From: Nitrososphaerota archaeon
GTDB lineage: Archaea > Thermoproteota > Nitrososphaeria > Nitrososphaerales > JACQRY01
Length of the DNA stretch: 64,000 bases
Direction of reading: 5' to 3'
NCBI GenBank assembly: GCA_016184315.1
Contig: JACPCU010000010.1
Coordinates: 1 to 64,000 of the forward strand
In this document: positions 18,185-27,583 of the stretch, piece after piece
How the letters are laid out: the number at the start of each line of letters is the position of its first letter
Position numbering within the stretch: the first letter of the stretch is position 1
Notes under the pieces: model-generated
Told to the model about the DNA's origin: nothing
What the model saw: only the letters and a program-made list of their open reading frames with translations
Databases searched by the model: none
Position numbers and translations under genes: made by a program

Positions 18185-20410
18185 ATGGCGATTATCGGCA
18201 CACGTGTGGCAAGAGTAGACGGTTACGAACGTGTCTCCGGAAAAGCCCTCTACACCGCTGATTGGAAGCAACCCCGAATGCTTTACGCCGAAGTCGTATC
18301 CTCAACGCGTCCCCACGCCGAAGTTGTCTCCGTTGACACCTCAGAAGCTCTCAGAGTACCGGGCGTGGAAGCGATCGTTGACTGCAAGGAAACAGGGATC
18401 ACATGGAGCGAAGGTGAACCGGCTCGAAGCAGGATGCTTCTGGACGAGCATATCAGGTTTGTAGGAGAGATAGTTGCAGCAGTAGCAGCAAAGACTCGTT
18501 ATGCTGCTCACGAAGCCGCCGAGAAAGTTAGAGTGGTGTACAACGATCTGCCAGCAGTATATGATCCTGAGGAGGCTTTGAAAAAAGAGGCTCCTCAGAT
18601 CTGGACCTCAGGGAATCTGAGGCAGATTCAGCGTTATGAGAGAGGATTCGTGGAAAAAGGTTTCCAAGAAGCAGACTTGATCTTCGAAGACACTTTCCGG
18701 ACCTCAAGATTCCATAATGCTGCCATGGAGACAGGCGCTTCCTTGGCTTGGTGGACTGGAGGCAATCTCACAGTGATAGCCTCAACCCAGAGCGTTACTG
18801 GCGCAAGAGCAGGCTTGGCTAAAGACCTTCAAATTCCTCTGAGCAAGGTGAGAGTCATTGCCCTATACAAGGGCGGGGGGTTTGGGAATAGAAGTAACGC
18901 CGTCAACCACGATCTGCTGGCAGCCATCTTGGCGAAGAAGACCGGGAAACCGGTGCTACTGGAGTTCAGCAGGTACGATGAGTTCTTGGGTTCGCACGGC
19001 CGCTGGCCTACAGTACAGCACTACAGGATCGGAGTCAAGAAGGACGGGGAGGTTACGGCTCTCCAGCTAAGAGCCTACGCGGACATGGGTGCGTATCACC
19101 GCAGAAGCCCCGAGATCCCGTACATACGCGGACCACCAGAATTCTACCGGTGCCCCAACATGAAGCTGGAGGTGTACGCTGCCTACACTAATACTCCTTT
19201 CACGGGAAGCATGAGGGCTCCCCCAGCGGTAGCAGGATGTTTCGGCTCGGAAAGCCTTATGGATCACGTCGCGAACCAGATGAAGATAGACCCGGTGGAA
19301 TTCAGGCTCAAGAACCACATCATCAAAGCCGACAACAAAGATGAATACACGAGTAATGGAATAACAGAATGCATTCGGAAAGGCGCAGAGATCATTGATT
19401 GGAAACGGGTGTGGCATCCTCCAAGCCAAGGTCCAACTTATGGTTCCCTCAACCACGGTGTCGGCATGGCTATTGGCGGATGGATGGCGCGCCTAGTTTC
19501 AGCCTCAGCTATCATGAAGGTGAACAGGGATGGCTCAGCCCACTTGGTGGTCGGCGTCACTGACATTGGCGGCGGTGCAAAAACGGTGTTGTCCATGATC
19601 GCCGCGGACACCCTTGGGATACCTTTGCAGGACGTGAAGGTCACTTGGGGAGACACTGATGTATGTCCCTTTGCACCGGGTGAAACCGGGAGCAGAACAA
19701 CCACCAACGTGGGGCTTGCCGTCAAGGTTGCGGCGGAGGATGCAAAGAGTCAGCTTCTGGCTAAGGCCTCTCAGATGCTGGATGTAGACCCACATGGGCT
19801 AGATGTTGCGGACGGCACGATCTTTCGCCGCGACGAACCTGCAACAAGGATCCCGTTATCCAAGGTAGCTGAAACGATGCCTGACGCCATCATAGGTAAA
19901 GCAACTACAGATCCGAAGCTTCCCTCTGGAAAAGCTCGGTTCAGCTTTGCAGCCCACTTCGCCGAGGTCTTGGTAGACAAAGAGGTGGGAAAGATCATTG
20001 TTAAACGCTACGTTGCTGTCCACGACTCAGGGCGCATCGTCAACCCGTTGACGGCGGAGAATCAGGTTCAGGGCGGAGTAACCATGGGTCTAGGCCTAGC
20101 CTTAACCGAGGAGCAGATAGTGAACAAGTCGACCGGATACTTGGAGAATCCTTCTCTCTGGACCTATAGGTTGCCCATGCATTTGGATGTGCCGAAGATT
20201 GAGGTACATTTTGTCGAAACAGATGATCCTTATGGCCCGAAGTCTCTGGGTGAGCCGCCCGTCGTCCCCGTATGCGCAGCTATTGCAAACGCTGTGTATA
20301 ACGCAGTAGGAGCAAGGGTCAAAGAGATCCCGCTTACGCCTGAACGCGTCCTAAGAGCCATGAACACAACACAGACAATACCATCGGACGTAAACAGAAG
20401 ACACTCCTAA
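18185..20410 (+). CDS. xanthine dehydrogenase/CO dehydrogenase-type molybdopterin-binding large subunit
   Basis: VARVDGYERVSGKALYTADW; YKGGGFGNR; GETGSRTT; QGGVTMGLGLALTEEQ; KSLGEPPVVPVCAAIANAV. Confidence 0.88.
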   Translation: MAIIGTRVARVDGYERVSGKALYTADWKQPRMLYAEVVSSTRPHAEVVSVDTSEALRVPGVEAIVDCKETGITWSEGEPARSRMLLDEHIRFVGEIVAAVAAKTRYAAHEAAEKVRVVYNDLPAVYDPEEALKKEAPQIWTSGNLRQIQRYERGFVEKGFQEADLIFEDTFRTSRFHNAAMETGASLAWWTGGNLTVIASTQSVTGARAGLAKDLQIPLSKVRVIALYKGGGFGNRSNAVNHDLLAAILAKKTGKPVLLEFSRYDEFLGSHGRWPTVQHYRIGVKKDGEVTALQLRAYADMGAYHRRSPEIPYIRGPPEFYRCPNMKLEVYAAYTNTPFTGSMRAPPAVAGCFGSESLMDHVANQMKIDPVEFRLKNHIIKADNKDEYTSNGITECIRKGAEIIDWKRVWHPPSQGPTYGSLNHGVGMAIGGWMARLVSASAIMKVNRDGSAHLVVGVTDIGGGAKTVLSMIAADTLGIPLQDVKVTWGDTDVCPFAPGETGSRTTTNVGLAVKVAAEDAKSQLLAKASQMLDVDPHGLDVADGTIFRRDEPATRIPLSKVAETMPDAIIGKATTDPKLPSGKARFSFAAHFAEVLVDKEVGKIIVKRYVAVHDSGRIVNPLTAENQVQGGVTMGLGLALTEEQIVNKSTGYLENPSLWTYRLPMHLDVPKIEVHFVETDDPYGPKSLGEPPVVPVCAAIANAVYNAVGARVKEIPLTPERVLRAMNTTQTIPSDVNRRHS

Positions 20411-20456
20411 GCTTGAACAGATCAGTTGAAAGGAGAATCATCTATACTCGAATAAG

Positions 20457-20545
20457 TGGACCGGGGGGGATTTGAACCCCCGACCTCCCGCGTGCGAGGC
20501 GGGCGTCTGTACTTGACGTGAATCGTACCGCTGAACTACCGGCCC
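20457..20545 (-). tRNA. tRNA-Ala (anticodon CGC) containing a 16-nt intron in the D-arm
   Basis: Cloverleaf after intron removal: GGGCCGG TA GTTC AGCGGTAC GAAC G CCCGC CTCGCAC GCGGG AGGTC GGGGG TTCAAAT CCCCC CCGGTCC A (73 nt); G3:U70 Ala identity pair; CCA not encoded. Confidence 0.93.
20507..20522 (-). other. non-canonical tRNA intron (TTCACGTCAAGTACAG)
   Basis: Bulge-helix-bulge: outer GCG/CGC, central GTAC/GTAC, 3-nt bulges GA^T and AG^A; excision restores D-stem GTTC/GAAC. Confidence 0.85.
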
Positions 20546-20613
20546 TAGAATGCCGCTTCTCGACAAACGATTTAAGCCTTCTATGATTCACACTTATCAT
20601 CAGAGCATAAGAC

Positions 20614-21393
20614 ATGGTAGAATCTTTGTCAACCAAATCACGTCTAGCTACATGGCCGCTCACTGCATTAGCTCTGTTTATGATACTGTCAGATCTGTTC
20701 AGCGTCTGGGTCAAGGTTGACATACCGCTACTCTTCCGCACAATTTCAGTGCTACTTATCCCCGCGATGGCCATCTACGTGGCTTCGTTATACGGTTGGA
20801 GTTTTACGTCAAGAAGCTTCTTGGTTCTCTTTCTAGGTGGACTAGGAGTAGAGGTTCTGGGCACAAGAACAGGCATACCCTTCGGGGAATACTTCTACAC
20901 CGAAAGATTTCAACCGCAGATCCTCAATGTGCCCGTACAGATACCGTTAGCGTGGTTCACTCTGGGTTTGATGTGTTATTCTCTGGCGAGCCTCAATTCT
21001 AATAGAAGACTCCTCAAAGTCAGCTTGGCCTCAATTCTCATGGTTTCATGGGACATTCTCTACGACCCAGCGTTCTCAGCCATGGGGAGCTGGGTTTGGA
21101 TGCAAGGAGAATACTTCGGAGTCCCTTTAACCAACTTCCTAGGCTGGCTTCTAGCATCCCTAATCTTCTTCCTGATCATTGAAGCCTTTGCCAACCGAAA
21201 CCCCGAGCCCATTGACTACCGAGCCAAGCTGCCTCCCCTGACTCTCTACGCTGCCTATATGGTTGACGGTCTAATGCTAAACGTCACGCTAGAACAGCCA
21301 ATCGCCGCCGTCATAGGAGTATTAGCCATGGCATCGACTCTAACCCTGACCCATATTCCACGCCTATTCAGTATCAAAGCGAAGAACACTTGA
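20614..21393 (+). CDS. carotenoid biosynthesis membrane protein (DUF422/CruF-like)
   Basis: GTRTGIPFGEYFYTERFQPQILNVPVQIPLAWF; SWDILYDPAFSAMGSWVW...YFGVPLTNFLGW. Confidence 0.8.
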   Translation: MVESLSTKSRLATWPLTALALFMILSDLFSVWVKVDIPLLFRTISVLLIPAMAIYVASLYGWSFTSRSFLVLFLGGLGVEVLGTRTGIPFGEYFYTERFQPQILNVPVQIPLAWFTLGLMCYSLASLNSNRRLLKVSLASILMVSWDILYDPAFSAMGSWVWMQGEYFGVPLTNFLGWLLASLIFFLIIEAFANRNPEPIDYRAKLPPLTLYAAYMVDGLMLNVTLEQPIAAVIGVLAMASTLTLTHIPRLFSIKAKNT

Positions 21394-21446
21394 ATTACAC
21401 GTGACTTAGAAACGCTTATTTCGAAAACCCTCCTTTTCAATGATCC

Positions 21447-22142
21447 ATGCCCTCCCGCATCTCTGAAAACATCTCTATACAATCCAACGGCGGAAAAATA
21501 GCTGCATATCTAAGCCGACCCTCATCACAAGAAAAACATCCTGCCATCATAATCATTCATGAATGGTGGGGACTGGTGTCTCACATTAAAGACGTCACAG
21601 ACCGATACGCATCAGAAGGATACGTGGCTCTTGCACCCGATCTCTTCAACGGAGCCATAGCTAACAGTCGAGAAGAAGCTTCGAAGCTATCATCAAGTGT
21701 CAACACGCAAACATCAAACCGCATACTAGAAGAAGCACTACACTACCTGAGAAACAAGCCTTACGTGAGACCTGACAGAATAGGGATCACAGGCTTCTGC
21801 TTCGGCGGAACACACAGCCTCCACTTCACCTGCGTATCAAACAAGATAGCTGCAGGCGCCATCTACTATGCTACACGCCTACCCAGCGAAGACCTGCTGG
21901 CAAAGATCACCGCTCCCCTACTCATAATCTACGGTGACCAAGACCCCTCAGTAAAACCTGAACAGGCAAGACAACTAGAATCCACGCTCAAAAACCTCGG
22001 CAAACCAGCTCAACTACTCATGTACCCAAACTGTCCACACGCCTTCTTCAACGACCAAAACCCTCAAACCTATAGACCGGAAGCCGCCAAAGACGCATGG
22101 AATAAGACCCTGACCTTCTTCGAAAACCACCTTAAAACATAA
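21447..22142 (+). CDS. dienelactone hydrolase family protein
   Basis: IIIHEWWGLVSHIKDVTDRYASEGYVALAPDLF; ITGFCFGG nucleophile elbow; CPHAFFND. Confidence 0.9.
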   Translation: MPSRISENISIQSNGGKIAAYLSRPSSQEKHPAIIIIHEWWGLVSHIKDVTDRYASEGYVALAPDLFNGAIANSREEASKLSSSVNTQTSNRILEEALHYLRNKPYVRPDRIGITGFCFGGTHSLHFTCVSNKIAAGAIYYATRLPSEDLLAKITAPLLIIYGDQDPSVKPEQARQLESTLKNLGKPAQLLMYPNCPHAFFNDQNPQTYRPEAAKDAWNKTLTFFENHLKT

Positions 22143-22265
22143 CACTATCTCCGACTTCCCCAGATAACACCCTAGACCTATATATGACACAAACAAACCC
22201 CACCCTTACTTTACCGAAGACTTAGGCAACAGAACCAAGAGCAAAAACAACTACCGATTCACCGG

Positions 22266-22309
22266 AACTTGAAATTTATATTGTAAGGGGGGTCTCACAG
22301 CTCCACAAC
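22266..22309 (+). repeat. dispersed intergenic element, copy 1
   Basis: AACTTGAAATTTATATTGTAAGGGGGGTCTCACAGCTCCACAAC; 39/44 identical to the 62524-62567 copy (minus). Confidence 0.7.
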
Positions 22310-22370
22310 AAAGCTATCATCCAAACCGAGGAGAAAAACCTATTCTGCAGCACAACACAACCCCGATCCT

Positions 22371-22893
22371 ATGGACGCATACCAATGCATAGCAACAAAA
22401 CTGGATCAACGAGAATTCACTTCAAGAACAGTGCCCACCGAAGTGAAATTGAAGGTCTTGGAATCTGCAAGGCTCACAGGAAGCGGCATGAACAGCCAAC
22501 ACTGGCGATTCATACTCATACAGAACCATAGTAACCTAAGAAGACTAGCTGAGGCAAGCACCACCGGAACATGGGTAGAAAACTGCAGTTTCGCCGTCAT
22601 AGTGTTAACCAACCCGAAACATGGTTTCCACATGATTGATGCAGGGAGAGTAGCGCAAGACATGCAGATCGCAGCATGGAACTATGGTGTAACATCCTGC
22701 GTGTTCACAGGAATAAGAGAGGAAAGATTCCGAAAAGACTTCAACATACCTAAGGATCTGAATATCTCCATCATAGTGGGCTTCGGATACCCCGACCGCA
22801 AACTATCTGGGAAGAAGAACCGTAAAGCCTCCCAAAGAACTTGTCTTCCTAGAAACCTACGGAAACATATTTGATACCAGTAGTCTAAGCTAA
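22371..22893 (+). CDS. nitroreductase family protein with apparent 1-nt frameshift near the 3' end
   Basis: Nitroreductase pattern in the first ~150 aa; predicted frame ends at 22874, but a +1 shift near 22828 restores KPPKELVFLETYGNIFDTSSLS*. Confidence 0.7.
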
Positions 22894-22964
22894 CCTGCAC
22901 CCATTCAACTGGTTAACAGAAGATAGCAGTAACGTTATAGCGCAAGTAGACTTACACACGACAC

Positions 22965-23726
22965 ATGCGTCTCAGGGAAAAGGTGGCTTTAGTAACAGGA
23001 GGAGGCTCAGGAATAGGCCGGGCTACGTCAACCCTATTCGCCGGTGAAGGCGCGAAGGTTGTTGTGGCAGACTCTGTGGTGGATGGGGCTAGGGAAACAG
23101 TTCAGACGATCAAGGAGAATGGAGGAGAAGCGATCAGTGTTCAAGGCGACGTTTCGCAAGCTGCTGATGCTGAACGCATGGTGCAAGAAACAGTCAATAC
23201 ATACGGCAAACTAGATGTCCTCTTCAACAACGCAGGCTACAACGTGTACGGCTCGGTCCACGAATTGTCCGAACAGGACTGGGATAAGCTCATGTCAGTG
23301 AATCTCAAAGGAGTCTTCCTTGTGTCGAAATACGCCGTCAAACATATGATGAAGACAGGCGGAGGCTCAATAGTCAACAACGCCTCCAGCTTCGGAATCA
23401 TCGCTTATCCCCGTGACCCAGTCTACTGCGCCTCCAAAGGAGGAATCATCTCGCTCACCCGCCAAATGGCCCTAGACTACGCATCCTACAACATCAGAGT
23501 GAACTGCATCTGCCCAGGCCCAACCCTTACACCCAGAATCGAAAGAGCCATCAAAGCTGCTCCGGACCCAGAGGAACGCCGGAAACAATCAATCAAGAAT
23601 GTTCTGCTCGGGAGATTCGCCAAACCAGAGGAGATAGCATACCCAGTTCTCTTCCTAGCCTCAGATGAAGCATCATTCATCACAGGCATAGCTCTTCAAG
23701 CAGACGGGGGGCAAACCATCCACTAA
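22965..23726 (+). CDS. SDR-family oxidoreductase
   Basis: VTGGGSGIGRATSTLF; NNAG; YCASKGG; ITGIALQADGG. Confidence 0.93.
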   Translation: MRLREKVALVTGGGSGIGRATSTLFAGEGAKVVVADSVVDGARETVQTIKENGGEAISVQGDVSQAADAERMVQETVNTYGKLDVLFNNAGYNVYGSVHELSEQDWDKLMSVNLKGVFLVSKYAVKHMMKTGGGSIVNNASSFGIIAYPRDPVYCASKGGIISLTRQMALDYASYNIRVNCICPGPTLTPRIERAIKAAPDPEERRKQSIKNVLLGRFAKPEEIAYPVLFLASDEASFITGIALQADGGQTIH

Positions 23727-23764
23727 CAAAATGCGGCCAAAACAATCCCTTTGCGCCCCGAAGA

Positions 23765-24946
23765 TTACCTGCTGTTCAACGCCAGATCTTTTCTTAAGAG
23801 GATGATCGACAGAAAGCCCACCACGCCCAAGACAATAGGGAAGATGAAGCCAACCCTGTATCCGAACCCTTGCGCCAAAGCCCCTATTATTGCGGGCGTT
23901 ACCCCCGCACCCGTAGTAGAACCCAGCGCAGTCACGACCCCAATATGGCTGCTCACATTACTCCGAGGAGCATGATCTGAGACCGCCGCGAAGATCACTG
24001 GGTAAAACATTGCGCAGACGCTGGTTAGAGCAAAGAGTAAGGCGATTATTGCTGCGCTTGACGCTACTGTTGCGATCGCTAATCCCAGAGTCATACTTGT
24101 GACCGATGTAAAGAGTATGACTGGCAGCCTGCCAAACCTGTCTGAAGCTATTCCGGCAATAATCTTCGTGACCATTCCAAATACTCGTGACGCGCCGAAA
24201 ACTAGAGCCACATACACCGCGTCCAGTCTAAACACATCAGTCAAATACAGAGGTATGATCGACACAAGACCCAGATCTATGGCAGTTACTCCCATAAACG
24301 CAGCCGCAGCAAGGACTATTCCCCTTCTACCCCAATTCTTTGCTTCAACAGAATCTTCGCCTGCAAGCCGCTGCTGAGTCCGACTGGAAGACTTGGTGAG
24401 CCGCAATAATAATGGCAAAATGATGATTCCGAACAAACCCAAGAATAAGAGGGGTCCTCTCCAGTCGAACCGTGAAAGAATTATGCCTGCGGCGACTGGT
24501 CCCATAACCATTCCAAGAGACGCAGCAGACTCATGAATACCGAAGACCAGCCCTCTCACGTCAGTTGGGTGAGAAGAGGATAGCAAGCTTACACCTGCGG
24601 GCAGGTAGCCACCTAATCCAGCTCCGGCCAAGAAGAAGAACAGACCAGTGGAATACAGATTATTCGTCAAGGCCGACGCAAGAAGAGCTGTTGCCGTAAG
24701 CGAAACGGCGAAGAAAACCACGTTTCGATCACCAAATCTGCGAGCAGCCAGACCACTTGGAATATACGAGAGTCCTATGCCCAAAGTCAACATGCTGATC
24801 AGTAAGCTGATCTCAGCCGTGGAATAACCAAATGATTGTTTGATTATTGGGCTAATGGCAGGTATAGCAAGCCTAGAAGCGAAGTTCCAGAACCATGCGA
24901 GGGAACACGCTAAGAGAACGGCGGACACATAGGTTCGCAACGGCAA
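23765..24946 (-). CDS. MFS transporter
   Basis: 12-TM pattern; GLAARRFGDRNVVFF and GIASDRFGRLPVILF. Confidence 0.85.
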   Translation of the reverse strand: MPLRTYVSAVLLACSLAWFWNFASRLAIPAISPIIKQSFGYSTAEISLLISMLTLGIGLSYIPSGLAARRFGDRNVVFFAVSLTATALLASALTNNLYSTGLFFFLAGAGLGGYLPAGVSLLSSSHPTDVRGLVFGIHESAASLGMVMGPVAAGIILSRFDWRGPLLFLGLFGIIILPLLLRLTKSSSRTQQRLAGEDSVEAKNWGRRGIVLAAAAFMGVTAIDLGLVSIIPLYLTDVFRLDAVYVALVFGASRVFGMVTKIIAGIASDRFGRLPVILFTSVTSMTLGLAIATVASSAAIIALLFALTSVCAMFYPVIFAAVSDHAPRSNVSSHIGVVTALGSTTGAGVTPAIIGALAQGFGYRVGFIFPIVLGVVGFLSIILLRKDLALNSR

Positions 24947-24987
24947 ACTCCTCTTATCTTAGGAGCCTCTTTCACGTAAAGTCAATG

Positions 24988-25383
24988 TTAAGCCTCTTTT
25001 AGATTACTCGAGCCTTCGCAACCAAGTTTCACGGCAAAATCATCCTCTTCCATGAGAACAGTTCCTCCAACGATGGTTGGAACAGGCATCTTGCACTTCC
25101 CAGCCTTCATACGGAGTCCACCCTCCTTGTTGCAAATCTAGTCGCGTGTTATGGTCTTCCTTTTCCCCGTATCGTCAATCATGGTGAACCCACCTGCATC
25201 TGTGACTTGCGTACCGGTGGTGAAACCTTCTCTGTAAGTGTATCCAAGCTCCCTGAGATGCACAGGAGTATCGATCATTACGGGCAAGATAATCTTCCCG
25301 TTATTGACTGGAACGCTAAGATTAACACAACCAAACGGCGTAGAGACAATACCACCATCAATGAGCAGATCTGTGTTTACCAT
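24988..25383 (-). pseudogene. degraded cyclic amidohydrolase (dihydroorotase/allantoinase/hydantoinase-like)
   Basis: N-terminal remnant VNTDLLIDGGIV...MIDTPVHLRELGYTYREGFTTGTQVTDAGGFTMIDD joined to C-terminal remnant WTPYEGWEVQ / MPVPTIVGGTVLMEEDDFAVKLG with a frame change; catalytic middle missing. Confidence 0.8.
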
Positions 25384-25502
25384 GGCCATACAGGGTTCAA
25401 GCAATTGACGTCTTAAACAGATCGAGGAAGGACCGCCTGCGGAGTTGAGGCTGTACCCTCCAGTTTTCATGAAGATGGTGCAGAATTAGGGCCGTCGCCA
25501 AT

Positions 25503-26324
25503 TTGTGGCACTGCGGATGCCCATTTATAACGGAGGGGAATGCTACTTCAGCAAGCGGTGGCTCATTGTCTGACGTCTCGGTTGCCAAAGCATTGTCATC
25601 CGATCTGAGTTGGCATATCCTAGACCTGCTAATGTCCAGTGAACTGTCAGCGCTGGAAATCGCCAATGCTCTGAGTGCAAAACCTTCTCTCGTTAAGCTT
25701 CATCTCAGAAAACTTGTTGAAGCAGGCATAGTAGTCTCCAAGGAAAATGCTCTTCCTGACGGCAAGACCATATGCATCTATAGACCAACCAACGATGCCA
25801 AGGCAGTCGGATTTCCCCCGAGGAACTATCAATTCTTGAGTGACGCACTAATTGAGGGACTGATACGCTCGCTCGGGGAAGACGCAGCAAGAACTATCCT
25901 CCGCGACATCGGAGAGCGCGCAGGAGAAGACACTGCTCACCTCCTTGTGTCAAAAACCGAAGTAACGAAATGGGATGCCAAGACATACGCAGAGCATTTC
26001 GTCAAGAACTTCATGTCGCAAATGAAGACCTACCCTAGGATAATTGAATTAGGTAATCATCACATAGTATACGAGCAGGCAAACTGCGTTTTCCTTGAAT
26101 TGGGGATCAAACGCCCAGGTTTAGTATGTGATGTTCTCGACCAGGCAGTTAGAGAAAGTATCGACAGAAAGCTCGGTGCTAACGAGTCCATACGGTTGTC
26201 CTGTATGGGTCACGGAGATCCCACATGCAAATACATGATAAAATGGAACTCTGAGCCAAACAAATCAGTCTCCAACCAAAGTTCACAGGTAAAGCGATAT
26301 GCTGAAAAACGCTCTAAGTTGTAG
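25503..26324 (+). CDS. ArsR-like HTH regulator with C-terminal V4R/ATC-hydrolase-like sensor domain
   Basis: Winged helix followed by SCMGHGDPTCKYMIKW; paralog of 37325-38029. Confidence 0.7.
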   Translation: MWHCGCPFITEGNATSASGGSLSDVSVAKALSSDLSWHILDLLMSSELSALEIANALSAKPSLVKLHLRKLVEAGIVVSKENALPDGKTICIYRPTNDAKAVGFPPRNYQFLSDALIEGLIRSLGEDAARTILRDIGERAGEDTAHLLVSKTEVTKWDAKTYAEHFVKNFMSQMKTYPRIIELGNHHIVYEQANCVFLELGIKRPGLVCDVLDQAVRESIDRKLGANESIRLSCMGHGDPTCKYMIKWNSEPNKSVSNQSSQVKRYAEKRSKL

Positions 26325-26341
26325 CTATCAAGGCAACAGCA

Positions 26342-26701
26342 TTACGGCCTGCCCATATAGCTCCAGAACCTCATAAACCGCCCCAGAATACCTTCATTAG
26401 GGATCAAGTCAACCTCCAGAATATCCCCCTCATATCTTACTGTGATAGACTTTACCATGCTCCTGTAGAACATGCGTTTGCCTCCGCTATCTATGACACC
26501 TGCGTGCTCCACTGTTAGGAGCCCCAAGTCGAGAAGTTCCTCTACATATCGGTAGATGCTCCTCATCGGCAATGCAAGTTCCTCCGATAGCTCAACTGCA
26601 GACTTGGCTTTGTCGAGCGTAGATGCAATTATTTTGCGGCTATGCGAGTCTGATGTGCAATCGGCCAACTTCTCCGCCATGATTCGATCATTGACTCGCA
26701 T
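26342..26701 (-). CDS. HTH transcriptional regulator
   Basis: AKSAVELSEELALPMRSIYRYVEELLDLGLLTVE; homologous remnant at 38467-38755. Confidence 0.7.
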   Translation of the reverse strand: MRVNDRIMAEKLADCTSDSHSRKIIASTLDKAKSAVELSEELALPMRSIYRYVEELLDLGLLTVEHAGVIDSGGKRMFYRSMVKSITVRYEGDILEVDLIPNEGILGRFMRFWSYMGRP

Positions 26702-26773
26702 GTCGGGATTGCGCCAAATTTTGGCATACTCCTTCCTGTCTTATTAGATTGGCGTTGGCCCCTGTCGAATACT

Positions 26774-27583
26774 TTGGCCTCCAGATTGTCTAGGCGACGG
26801 TTCCTGCAGGGTGCAGCGGCCACAGGAGCAGCGGTGGTACTAGGGGGCATGGCAACAGGTGCCTTACCCGTCCCAAATCTACCTTTACCAGCGGATGGAC
26901 GGGATAAACGGGGTGTGCCGAACCGAAAGTGGGTCATGGCAATTGACTTAGAGCGATGCGACGGTTGCAAGAAGTGCACTGAGGCTTGTGTCGCGGAGCA
27001 CTTTGTTCCGCCAGGCCAAGAGTGGATCAGAGTGCTTGATGAACAATCTAGTCCTCAGGGCGGTGAACTGTACCTTCCGCGTCCTTGTATGCAGTGTGAA
27101 AATCCTCCTTGTGTGAAGGTTTGTCCAGTCGAGGCGACTTATCGCCGTGAGGATGGCGTAGTTCTCATAGATCATACTCGTTGCATAGGTTGCCGATTCT
27201 GTATGGCTGCTTGCCCTTACAACGCACGGTCATTCAACTGGTCTGAGCCTCCTCACAGTCCTGGTGAAAGGCTGATCAAATATTCCCCTGAATACCCTGT
27301 CCCCCACAGAGTGGGAACAGTTGAGAAATGCATGTTCTGCGCCCACCGAGTGAGCATGGGAAGGCTGCCGGCATGCGTAGAGGCCTGCACGAACGAGGGC
27401 ATGGGGGCCATCTTCTTTGGCGATAGGAATGAAGACGTTGTGACGAACGGCAAGGAGACTGTGAAATTCTCAGAGATGATTGAAAAGAGGCATGGTTACA
27501 GGTACAAGGAAGAATTCGGAACTCATCCGCGAGTTCTCTATCTTCCAGCAGGGCCAGCCCATGTCCATAAAAAGAGAGCGTGA
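26774..27583 (+). CDS. Tat-exported 4Fe-4S protein (TtrB/PsrB/DmsB-like)
   Basis: SRRRFLQGAAATGAAVVLGG Tat leader; CDGCKKCTEAC, CMQCENPPCVKVCP, CIGCRFCMAACPYNAR, CMFC...C motifs. Confidence 0.9.
   Translation: MASRLSRRRFLQGAAATGAAVVLGGMATGALPVPNLPLPADGRDKRGVPNRKWVMAIDLERCDGCKKCTEACVAEHFVPPGQEWIRVLDEQSSPQGGELYLPRPCMQCENPPCVKVCPVEATYRREDGVVLIDHTRCIGCRFCMAACPYNARSFNWSEPPHSPGERLIKYSPEYPVPHRVGTVEKCMFCAHRVSMGRLPACVEACTNEGMGAIFFGDRNEDVVTNGKETVKFSEMIEKRHGYRYKEEFGTHPRVLYLPAGPAHVHKKRA

Noticed and set aside
20442-20774. 110-aa minus-strand ORF
   Set aside because: Overlaps the tRNA-Ala gene and is antisense to the carotenoid-type gene
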